The notes beneath the pieces were generated by a model. That model worked only from the letters and a program-made list of their open reading frames with translations, had not been told where the DNA came from and did not search any database. The translations under genes and the position numbers were made by a program. DNA of 17,725 bases from UBA11612 sp963976395 (GTDB taxonomy: Bacteria > Pseudomonadota > Alphaproteobacteria > Rhodospirillales > Rhodospirillaceae), in the NCBI GenBank assembly GCA_963976395.1, contig CAXBLG010000075.1:1-17725 (forward strand), given 5' to 3'. Shown piece by piece: positions 6,638 through 13,189 of the stretch (its first letter is position 1; every line of letters begins with the position of its first letter).

Positions 6638-6982
6638 ATGCAGCATAAAAAGTTCAACCAGATGCTCGGCCGGAAGGTACAAGCATTGAGAAAACAACGC
6701 GGTATGACCCAAGCGGATTTAGCAGGGACCATAGGCCGTTCAGAGGATATGGTCAGCAATGTTGAACGAGGCGTAGCCAGCACTCGATTAACGACGGCCT
6801 ATGATATAGCTGGCGCGCTTGGGGTGTCATTGCCCGACTTGTTTGATTTCACCGATTTGCCCAAGGGCAACAGTGAATTGCAGCGGCTCATTCGCGACAT
6901 TGATCGCTTGTTAAACAAGCATGACGTCAAGACCGTGAAGCGTGTTCGTGCTGCACTAAAGGTGATGCTGTCGCAGACTTAG
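6638..6982 (+). CDS. XRE-family transcriptional regulator, 114 aa
   Basis: A Cro/C1-type helix-turn-helix fills residues of about 8-70: LGRKVQALRKQRGMTQADLAG, then a recognition region around SEDMVSNVERG, then LTTAYDIAGALGVSLPDLF. This is a DNA-binding repressor or activator. A short C-terminal helical part (SELQRLIRDIDRLL...KRVRAALKVML, residues 79-112) probably mediates dimerisation; there is no peptidase or ligand domain. The start at 6638 directly follows a palindrome and lacks a Shine-Dalgarno sequence, so the message may be near-leaderless or self-controlled. It is divergent from the secreted pair and convergent with the peptidase gene (33-nt gap), so either set could be its target; the palindromes favour the secreted pair and itself. 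Confidence 0.85.
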   Translation: MQHKKFNQMLGRKVQALRKQRGMTQADLAGTIGRSEDMVSNVERGVASTRLTTAYDIAGALGVSLPDLFDFTDLPKGNSELQRLIRDIDRLLNKHDVKTVKRVRAALKVMLSQT

Positions 6983-6996
6983 GAATTAGAATTCCT
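6981..6996. terminator. Inverted repeat at the convergent gene ends
   Basis: AGGAATT (6981-6987), AG, AATTCCT (6990-6996) is perfect, overlaps the last two bases of the XRE stop codon, and lies between convergent genes ending at 6982 and 7016. The stem is AT-rich and lacks a T-tract, so it is a weak terminator at best. Confidence 0.35.
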
Positions 6997-7015
6997 TGCG
7001 AGCTCACCAGTAATG

Positions 7016-7588
7016 TTACCCTTCTATCATCGATACAAAAACCGTCGAAGGTACAGCGATCACGTAGCGATACGCCTTCGATGGTTCGCGTTCTCCTACA
7101 GTGCAGGCTTTCAGGTGGAGCATTGAACGGTCAGAGGAGTCAGCGAGAAATAGTGAGCGCGCGGATAAGTCGCGGACCACTGTGTAATGTGCATGATCAA
7201 AGGTCTGGTAGGAGATAACAGCGGCTCTCCTCGGTTCGCTGAGAAACACTCGAAGGTCTGCGACTAGATTGCGCAGTGATAGGTCATTTTTACGAAGAAA
7301 GGGCCGGCTCGCTTTAATCTGAATACCGTGGCGCCGGGCCATAAAATTTATGGCGAAGCGAAGGGCGAACCAATACTGACTGTCATGAATGCCGCCCCTA
7401 ATAATGCTCCTGAGGTGTCCGCTGACCAGTAAATGCTCAGCGATTGCGGCATACAGTTCTTCAGATTGTCTCTGTCCTAGTACTTTTACACCAGCGCATA
7501 ACCTCAAAGCGGTGCAAATGCTGGTCTGACCGCAGAACGTGTCCAGATCCCCCTGCTTCCATGGCCGGAAGCTATTTCGCTTTTTCAT
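7016..7588 (-). CDS. Papain/C39-like cysteine peptidase, 190 aa
   Basis: The N-terminal segment KQGDLDTFCGQTSICTALRL (residues 11-30) has the pattern of the C39/papain-like fold: Gln12 as oxyanion residue and Cys19-Gly20 as nucleophile at the start of a helix. HYTVV supplies a His at residue 134, followed by FLADSSD with Asp150. Cys-His-Asp in this order and spacing fits an active cysteine peptidase or a related amidase/acyltransferase. There is no signal peptide, so it acts in the cytoplasm. It starts 2 nt after the stop of the DUF3768 gene, so the two are translationally linked. No double-Gly leader peptide or ABC exporter is nearby, which argues against bacteriocin maturation. The substrate is unknown. 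The assignment is by motif and memory of similar island-borne proteins. Confidence 0.65.
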   Translation of the reverse strand: MKKRNSFRPWKQGDLDTFCGQTSICTALRLCAGVKVLGQRQSEELYAAIAEHLLVSGHLRSIIRGGIHDSQYWFALRFAINFMARRHGIQIKASRPFLRKNDLSLRNLVADLRVFLSEPRRAAVISYQTFDHAHYTVVRDLSARSLFLADSSDRSMLHLKACTVGEREPSKAYRYVIAVPSTVFVSMIEG

Positions 7589-7590
7589 AA

Positions 7591-7941
7591 TTAGTACTCT
7601 GAGGCCAAAAGTGCAGTTAGGACCCGCACGGTAACGTCATCTGAGCTCGGATCAGGAGACAAGAACTTCATATCTTGATCGTAGTAATCGATTTTAAACA
7701 TCACTCTGTGGGTTTTAGACTTATCTGCGCTTTCTACCTCGAGAATTGCCATGTCATGTTCGTTGTGCGGGTCGTTGTCCTCCGTGAAATTATCGAAGCG
7801 CATCACCGCCATGAGGATTAACGACTGATCCACCGCTGGGAGAGCCTCGATGCCGGCGGTAATGACCACTCGGCCTCCTTTAAAGGTGGTTCTGAGCCGA
7901 TCATTCAGTTCTCGGATTTTTGCAGTCTTGTCTTCAGGCAT
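7591..7941 (-). CDS. DUF3768 domain protein, 116 aa
   Basis: The whole protein matches the DUF3768 pattern as I know it: IRELNDRLRTTFKGGRVVITAG (residues 9-30), then FTEDNDPHNEHDM (52-64), a hydrophobic strand with FKIDYYD (82-88), and SPDPSSD followed by VRVLTALLASEY at the end. The family is small, cytoplasmic, of unknown function and common on alphaproteobacterial plasmids and islands. The ATG at 7941 has a strong AAAGGAG site about 6 nt upstream. It is followed after 2 nt by the peptidase gene and lies 143 nt downstream of the recombinase on the same strand. The conserved acidic/His cluster (EDNDPH-EHD) could bind a metal, but this is only a guess. Confidence 0.85.
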   Translation of the reverse strand: MPEDKTAKIRELNDRLRTTFKGGRVVITAGIEALPAVDQSLILMAVMRFDNFTEDNDPHNEHDMAILEVESADKSKTHRVMFKIDYYDQDMKFLSPDPSSDDVTVRVLTALLASEY

Positions 7942-8084
7942 AGTGTCTCCTTTAGCGCCGTCATGTAGACGACGCGTGACAGCCCTGGCCTGATATTCAG
8001 GTCAGAAGGCTAGTTCGGGTTGTTGGATAGGCGAGTGATGTCGCAGACCGATGAGGAGCGTTGGTCTGCAGAATAGAGGTCTAA
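7942..8084 (-). promoter_or_regulatory. Leader between recombinase and DUF3768
   Basis: This 143-nt stretch carries a small perfect repeat CCTGA (7989-7993), TAT, TCAGG (7997-8001) and then the DUF3768 ribosome site. It may hold a separate promoter, but no clear -35/-10 pair stands out. Read-through from the recombinase promoter is possible. Confidence 0.3.
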
Positions 8085-8666
8085 CTAGAGCGCGTGCACC
8101 AGGCGGCGTTGGGCAGGTGCGTCGCCCTGAATGTAGCGGGCCGTCATATTGAGAGAACGGTGCCCCGCGAGCTGCTGGACATCATGGAGCGAGGCTCCAG
8201 CAAGGTGCAGCCGGCGGGCGGCGAGGGTAATGAACGTCCGCCGGCCGCTGTGGCTGGATGCTCCCCGCAGTCCGAGTTCCCGGTAGAGCTGGGTGAACCA
8301 GTTGACGATACTCTTGGCCGACATGGGCTCATCGTCCCCCCGCTCAGAACGGATAACCGGCCCGGTACAGTCGGACATACGCATATACCGAAGCAACGCT
8401 TTACGCAGAAGAGGGTGAATCGGAATGATTCTTCCGCTGCGTTTCTTGGCCACCGCGTCATGCAGCTCGATCGTCTTTCCTAGCGAACCGTCCGCGGCCA
8501 GGATCATGGGATAGGTTAGGCCCGCGATTTCACCGGCGCGTAAACCGGCCTTCAGGGAGAGCAGGAATAGGCAGGCATCGCGTTCGGGGTGGCGGTGGTG
8601 CCGTATCAGTCGCAATGCTCGCCGAATGTCCTGCGAACCCAGGATTTTGGCTTGTTTTCCAGGCAT
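8085..8666 (-). CDS. Short tyrosine recombinase/integrase, 193 aa
   Basis: All catalytic residues of the tyrosine-recombinase fold are present: Arg43 in GLRAGE, Lys74/75 in the AKKRSGR hairpin, His139 and Arg142 in SHSGRR, His169 in LAGHRSLN, and nucleophile Tyr178 in ARYIQG. ATG 8666 is chosen because GGAG lies 7 nt upstream; the upstream frame to 8696 lacks one and overlaps the leader. The N-terminal core-binding (SAM-like) domain of Xer and phage integrases is missing, so the protein is essentially the catalytic domain plus a short lead-in. Such short forms occur on alphaproteobacterial mobile elements. It probably rearranges DNA at a nearby site. It is transcribed from the strong promoter at 8701-8729 and heads a possible operon with DUF3768 and the peptidase. 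Confidence 0.85.
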   Translation of the reverse strand: MPGKQAKILGSQDIRRALRLIRHHRHPERDACLFLLSLKAGLRAGEIAGLTYPMILAADGSLGKTIELHDAVAKKRSGRIIPIHPLLRKALLRYMRMSDCTGPVIRSERGDDEPMSAKSIVNWFTQLYRELGLRGASSHSGRRTFITLAARRLHLAGASLHDVQQLAGHRSLNMTARYIQGDAPAQRRLVHAL

Positions 8667-8700
8667 TAGAAATCTCCATAATTGTATTATGTACATTATT

Positions 8701-8729
8701 ATACTATAGAGAAAGTATATTTATGTCAA
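8701..8729 (-). promoter_or_regulatory. Sigma-70 promoter of the recombinase gene
   Basis: On the minus strand TTGACA (8729-8724) is followed after exactly 17 nt by TAGTAT (8706-8701), near-consensus -35 and -10 boxes. The start codon is about 35 nt downstream with a ribosome site between. A 6-8-6 inverted repeat, TATACT (8700-8705) and AGTATA (8714-8719), overlaps the -10 box and spacer and may be an operator or a recombinase core site. Confidence 0.7.
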
Positions 8730-8805
8730 TAATATCAATAAGATGAGCGTTTTTGGCGGTTTTCCGGCCATGGCAACAATTCAATAACTTATTGAAATAT
8801 ATTGA
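8726..8805. repeat. Array of TCAATAA heptamers upstream of the recombinase
   Basis: TCAATAA occurs at 8726-8732, 8735-8741 and 8781-8787, and inverted (TTATTGA) at 8789-8795; a one-mismatch inverted copy is at 8799-8805. The third and fourth copies form the perfect palindrome TTCAATAA-C-TTATTGAA (8780-8796). The first overlaps the -35 box. An outer pair, TGGCGG near 8754 and CCGCCA near 8823, encloses the palindrome. The layout suggests protein-binding repeats for recombination or autoregulation. Confidence 0.5.
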
Positions 8806-9098
8806 TTATTTTGCATTGCCAGCCGCCAGAAACCAGCTTAAACTCATAAACATTAATATTATCAGTAAGTTACAAGAGTTCGCCAGGCAGACCCCGCTAG
8901 ACAACGCTCCTTATTTTGACGCTGTTAACTCCATCCAAATGGGCCAGACCAGCGGATCGCTGGAACCATTGAAGCGGACGGCCCAGCAAAACAGCACTCA
9001 CCGAACACTCAGAATTGCGTGACCTCTTAAGCCTCTTTCCGACGTGGGTAGGGCCTGAGAGACGCATGCCCAACATTTGAGACAAACAGGAGGTAATG
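8806..9098. other. Non-coding stretch before the small gene
   Basis: About 290 nt between the heptamer array and the next gene. The left part is AT-rich and the right part more GC-rich. No ORF with a ribosome site is convincing on either strand, and no repeat beyond the outer arm noted above was seen. It probably carries the promoter of the 9099 gene. Confidence 0.4.
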
Positions 9099-9347
9099 AT
9101 GGCAAATCCGAGAATGAAAATACTGATCGAACTTGAAGGCGGGGTTGTGCAGGGCGTCTTTGCCGATAACCCGGGTCTTGTCGAAGTTTGTGTTTTCGAT
9201 GTCGATAACATCAAGGAGGGGGATCAATTACCAAAACGGGGCAATTATCTCGTCGAGCCGTTGGAGAGTTTTTCGTACTCAGCGGTCAACGACCAGCACC
9301 CTCTCCGAAAGTGGTGCGCTCCAAACGTCGATCAGTCAGAATCTTAA
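9099..9347 (+). CDS. Small conserved-looking hypothetical protein, 82 aa
   Basis: A perfect AGGAGG (9088-9093) lies 5 nt before the second of two adjacent ATGs, so ATG 9099 (MANPRMKILIELEGG) is preferred to 9096. The product is small and soluble, with strands in KILIELEGGVVQGVFAD and VEVCVFDVDNI, then a polar tail. It resembles short accessory proteins seen on alphaproteobacterial plasmids and islands, from memory and without a named function. Downstream lies a decayed region, so it has no intact co-transcribed partner. The strong ribosome site and well-formed sequence make it a real gene. Confidence 0.7.
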   Translation: MANPRMKILIELEGGVVQGVFADNPGLVEVCVFDVDNIKEGDQLPKRGNYLVEPLESFSYSAVNDQHPLRKWCAPNVDQSES

Positions 9348-9461
9348 AGTTTAAAGTCGCAGGTAGCGTTACCAGAAGAAGAGTGCGTGGGCACAACTAA
9401 GAGAAATATGTGAGGAAAAACAGCTTCGATACAAGATGGCTGGCGACAGGCTGAGAGGTCA

Positions 9462-9608
9462 CAATTCATCCTTACGCGACCACCTGGAAATACAGTCGAA
9501 GACTATATCGACAAGCCCATTGAGAATGGCGGCTTTGCGTTAAGTCGTCCGCTTGCTACAACCGTTCTCGGCGCATTTATCATCCCGTGCATCGCTTTCA
9601 TTTCGTAG
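9462..9608 (+). pseudogene. C-terminal remnant of a DUF347-type membrane protein
   Basis: A 48-codon frame ending at TAG 9606-9608 reads QFILTRPPGNTVEDYIDKPI, then ENGGFALSRPLATT and a hydrophobic helix (VLGAFIIPCIAFIS). The pattern LTRPxG...DYxxKPxxxGG.xLSR followed by a membrane segment is the repeat of DUF347 (COG4705-like) membrane proteins as I know it. Only the last repeat survives and no start or upstream repeats are present. It lies convergent to the CDF remnant, in debris at the end of the czc operon. Family recognition is from memory of the repeat. Confidence 0.5.
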
Positions 9609-9664
9609 CGTCCCGGTGAAAATGCCGCCTCACGCTAAATCAATTCGCCGGTAGAGAGAGCAGC

Positions 9665-9970
9665 TTATGGCTGTACTTCAACCCGGCGCTCCTTTCGTGC
9701 CGCTTGCCAAACCTCTCGCGCCGCATCGGCGTTCACAGTTGCAATAGCCATCCCGACTATCAAATCTGGCCATGCGGATGGTCAGAGATAGGCCGTCAAC
9801 ACTCCCACTGCGATGACAGCGATGTTCTCAAGCGCGTCATTTCGGGCCGATAGAAAAGCAGCTTTTGTTAGGCTGCCGGTATCGTGACGATAGCGGGTTA
9901 GGAAACCATCGACTGAATGAAGTGGCGAGACTGACGCTATCGATCGCGTGGTGACGATATACGGCGTTGT
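9665..9970 (-). pseudogene. Decayed CDF-family cation transporter
   Basis: Reading the minus strand, codons from 9862 to 9785 give AAFLSARNDALENIAVIAVG then VLTAYL, followed by TGA at 9784-9782. The same frame then continues with PSAWPDLIVGMAIATVNADA and AREVWQAARKERR to TAA at 9667-9665. This is the fifth and sixth membrane-helix region of cation diffusion facilitators; the D in ARNDAL is part of the metal site. The TGA stands where a Trp codon is expected (one base change). Upstream, HDTGSLTK fits the loop before helix 5, but the first half of the protein is missing or scrambled and an in-frame TAA occurs at 9973-9971. It follows czcA directly, so it was probably the last gene of the czc operon. 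Confidence 0.65.
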
Positions 9971-10022
9971 TTAAGATTCGAAAAGACCTACAGTATTTGT
10001 GATTCAACTCAGCAGCCAAATC

Positions 10023-13000
10023 TTAAGACTCGATATCCGCATCCTCCAATTCGGACTTGTGAAAAATCCTATACAGCGCAGGTAGCACTAGCAGGGTCAG
10101 AAACGTTGAGGATAATATCCCGCCGATGACAACGGTCGCTAAAGGCCTCTGTACCTCGCTACCTGTACCTACGTTTAGGGCCATCGGAACAAAACCAAGG
10201 CTAGCGACAAGGGCAGTCATCAAAACTGGTCGCAGGCGAGATAAAGCACCATCCACAATCGCGTTCTCAAGCGGTACGCCGTCCATGCGTAAGCGGCGGA
10301 TGAAGGCCACCATAACCACTCCATTTAGAACGGCGACCCCAGACAGTGCGATAAATCCTACGCCCGCTGATATGGAAAATGGGATATCGCGTAGCCATAG
10401 CGCGGCGACCCCGCCGGTCAAAGCAAGTGGTACGCCACTGAAAACGAGCATAGCGTCCTTGGCGGAGCCAAAGGCAGTGAACAACAGCAGAAAGATCAAA
10501 AGTAAGACGATCGGCACGACAATTTGGAGGCGGCTGCTGGCAGATATTAGCTGTTCAAACGTACCCCCAAATTCAACCCAGTAGCCCGCCGGAATCTCTA
10601 CCTCGGAGCGGATGCTTGTCTCCAGTTCCTCTACGAACGAACCAAGATCTCGGCCCCGCACGTTGGCCATGACGATCACGCGCCGCTTACCGTTTTCGCG
10701 TCCAATTTGGTTTGGACCCGGTGCAATCTCGATGCTGGCGACCTCCCCAAGCTGCACGAAATCAGGAAGGGAGGAGGTGAACGGCCCTGCGTTGGCGTAA
10801 CGCTCCTCCTCGATTGTCTCCAATGCAATGGGTAGGTTTTCGAGCGTTTCAATATTGGTTCTGATATCCTCTGGTAGCCTCACAACGATGTCAAACCGTC
10901 GGTCACCCTCGATGAACTGGCCGACCGCTTTGCCACCAAGCGCTACGGAGACGGCGCTCTGAAAATTCTCCACCGACAAACCAAAGCGATGCAAAACCTC
11001 CCGCTTTGGCCGGATGGTCATGATTGGCAGGCCCGTAGCCTGTTCGACACGGGCGTCTGCTGCGCCGTTCACGCTTTCTACGACCGCGAGTATTTCTTCC
11101 GCCGTCTGGTTTAGAAGGTCCAGATCGTCTCCAAAAATCTTCACGGCTACATCGGTTCTAACGCCTGATATCAGTTCGTTGAACCGCATTTCGATAGGCT
11201 GGGTAAATTCGTATTTGTTGCCAGGAATTTGCAGAACCGCTGCGTTCAGTTCTTCCACCAGCAATTCGCGTGGCTTGTCCGGGTCGGGCCACTGGTTGCG
11301 GTTCTTCATGATGATGAAGGTGTCGGCCACACTTGGTGGCATGGGGTCGGTGGCTACATCTGCGGTCCCCATCTTGGCAAACACTTTCTCGACTTCCGGA
11401 AACTCCTTTATCCGGTTCTCGAGGGCAGTTTGCATGCCTACCGCCTGTGTAAGGCTGGTCCCCGGAATTCTAAGTGCGTGCAGAGCGATGTCTCCCTCGT
11501 CCAAACTAGGGACAAACTCCGAACCCAGCCGTGTGAACAGAAGGCCGCTCAAGAGGGTGATAACGACGGCGATTGATACAACTAGCCCCCGCCGAGCAAC
11601 CGCGAAATTGAGGACTGGTGCATAGAATCGCTTTGCCTCAGAGATTGCCCAGCCTTCCTTTTCAGCAATGCGACCCGAGACGAATGTGGCGATTGCAGCA
11701 GGCACGAACGTTATAGAAAGCACAAGGGCGGACAGCAGCGCTGTGACGACGGTGAATGCCATGGGATGAAAGGTTTTTCCCTCTACCCCCGTTAGTGAAA
11801 AGATCGGAACGTAAACCACTGTAATAATCAGAATGCCAAAAATGCTTGGTTCAATAACTTCAGCGGTAGCGGAAGATGTAATCTCGAACCTTTCTTCCTT
11901 GGTTAGTAGTCGTCCGTACTTATGTTGCGCTACCCCTAGTCGGCGAATGCAATTCTCTACAATAATAACGGCTCCGTCTACGATCAGGCCGAAGTCGAGC
12001 GCCCCGAGGCTCATGAGATTCGCCGACACGCCCTCTTGAAGCATCCCGGTAATGGTCAGAGCCATGGTCACGGGGATGACGAGTGCGGTCAGGAGTGCTG
12101 CCCGAAAATTACCGAGTAGTGCAAACAGCACGACGATTACAAGAAGAGCCCCTTCCAGCAGGTTCGTGCTGACGGTTTCGATGGTTTTCTCTACGAGAGA
12201 AGCGCGGTCGTACATAATCTCGACATTCGCGCCTTCAGGCAGGGACTGATTGATCTCTTCAATACGCTCAGCGACACGATTGGAGACGTCCCGACTGTTG
12301 GCACCAATGAGCATGAAAACGGTGCCAAGGACAATTTCCTCACCGTTGCGGGTGGCCGCGCCGTTACGCAGTTCATTTCCCAATCCCACGTTCGCAACAT
12401 CTGCGATCCGTACCGTGACGCCGTTCCGTTCGGCAATAGTGACGTTGCGTATATCGTCGAGATTCTCGATCAATCCGGGAACGCGGATCAGATACTGTTC
12501 GCCGCGTCTTTCTATATATCCAGCGCCTACATTTTCATTGTTAGACGCGATAACATCCATTACGTCCTGCAAAGTTAGACCGTATGCGAGCAGCTTTTGG
12601 GGATGCGGCGTGACGTGAATTTGCTTCACATAACCGCCGATGGCGTTGACCTCAGTAACGCCTGGCACTGTGCGAAGCTGGGGGCGAACTATCCAGTCAT
12701 GAATTTCACGAAGATCTGTTGGGGATAACGTTCCAGTCAGGGATTCCACCGTATACATGAAAATCTCGCCGAGACCCGTCGCAATGGGTCCCATTTCCGG
12801 TTCAATCCCGGGAGGTAATTGGCTCTTAGCCTCTTGCAATCGTTCACCGACGAGTTGGCGAGCAAGAAAAATATCTGTCCCGTCCTCAAAAACAACGGTG
12901 ATTTGCGAAAGGCCATACTTAGAAACTGACCATGTGTACTCCAGTTGGGGCAGGCCGGAGATCACTGTCTCCAGGGGAAAAGTGATCCGCTGCTCGGATT

Positions 13001-13178
13001 CCAAAGGCGAGTAGCCAGGAGCTTCTGTGTTTATCTGCACCTGGACATTGGTTATGTCTGGCACAGCATCAATGGGTATGCGCTGAAAGTTGTAAAGACC
13101 CAATGCCACCAGTCCGACAACCGCAAGCAGAACCAGCCATCTCTGCCGAATGGCAAAATTAACGATGCGTTCAAGCAT
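10023..13178 (-). CDS. czcA: CzcA-type heavy-metal efflux RND pump, 1051 aa
   Basis: Full-length HME-RND permease that exports divalent metal ions using the proton gradient, spanning the inner membrane with a large periplasmic part. A membrane helix at residues of about 12-30 is followed by the periplasmic porter domain, a cluster of helices at about 340-540 (GALLVIVVLFALLGNFRAALL), a second periplasmic domain, and final helices at about 875-1035. The proton-relay signature DFGLIVDGAVIIVEN (residues 395-409; Asp395, Asp401, Glu408) matches CzcA rather than the monovalent-metal CusA type or the drug pumps. The early DIPDITNVQVQ-like string, here AVPDITNVQVQI, is also typical. ATG 13178 has AGGAG 8 nt upstream overlapping the czcB stop; the gap to czcB is 11 nt. 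Exact metal specificity (Zn, Cd, Co, Ni) cannot be read from sequence alone. Confidence 0.95.
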   Translation of the reverse strand: MLERIVNFAIRQRWLVLLAVVGLVALGLYNFQRIPIDAVPDITNVQVQINTEAPGYSPLESEQRITFPLETVISGLPQLEYTWSVSKYGLSQITVVFEDGTDIFLARQLVGERLQEAKSQLPPGIEPEMGPIATGLGEIFMYTVESLTGTLSPTDLREIHDWIVRPQLRTVPGVTEVNAIGGYVKQIHVTPHPQKLLAYGLTLQDVMDVIASNNENVGAGYIERRGEQYLIRVPGLIENLDDIRNVTIAERNGVTVRIADVANVGLGNELRNGAATRNGEEIVLGTVFMLIGANSRDVSNRVAERIEEINQSLPEGANVEIMYDRASLVEKTIETVSTNLLEGALLVIVVLFALLGNFRAALLTALVIPVTMALTITGMLQEGVSANLMSLGALDFGLIVDGAVIIVENCIRRLGVAQHKYGRLLTKEERFEITSSATAEVIEPSIFGILIITVVYVPIFSLTGVEGKTFHPMAFTVVTALLSALVLSITFVPAAIATFVSGRIAEKEGWAISEAKRFYAPVLNFAVARRGLVVSIAVVITLLSGLLFTRLGSEFVPSLDEGDIALHALRIPGTSLTQAVGMQTALENRIKEFPEVEKVFAKMGTADVATDPMPPSVADTFIIMKNRNQWPDPDKPRELLVEELNAAVLQIPGNKYEFTQPIEMRFNELISGVRTDVAVKIFGDDLDLLNQTAEEILAVVESVNGAADARVEQATGLPIMTIRPKREVLHRFGLSVENFQSAVSVALGGKAVGQFIEGDRRFDIVVRLPEDIRTNIETLENLPIALETIEEERYANAGPFTSSLPDFVQLGEVASIEIAPGPNQIGRENGKRRVIVMANVRGRDLGSFVEELETSIRSEVEIPAGYWVEFGGTFEQLISASSRLQIVVPIVLLLIFLLLFTAFGSAKDAMLVFSGVPLALTGGVAALWLRDIPFSISAGVGFIALSGVAVLNGVVMVAFIRRLRMDGVPLENAIVDGALSRLRPVLMTALVASLGFVPMALNVGTGSEVQRPLATVVIGGILSSTFLTLLVLPALYRIFHKSELEDADIES

Positions 13179-13189
13179 GTTAGGTGCTC

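Larger units (their letters stand above)
9348..10022. other. 675-nt region of transporter gene remnants
   Basis: No intact gene. It contains the tail of a DUF347 membrane protein on the plus strand (9462-9608) and the remains of a CDF metal transporter on the minus strand (9665 to about 9970), both listed separately. The stretch 9348-9461 has no clear assignment. Confidence 0.6.

Noticed and set aside
8094..8483. 129-codon plus-strand frame opposite the recombinase
   Set aside because: Antisense shadow of a clear tyrosine-recombinase gene.
9837..10019. 60-codon minus-strand frame just after czcA
   Set aside because: Overlaps the CDF remnant in another frame and has no recognisable domain.
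10126..12618. Several long plus-strand frames opposite czcA
   Set aside because: They mirror the czcA reading frame, have biased Ser/Thr/Arg composition and no ribosome sites; shadows.
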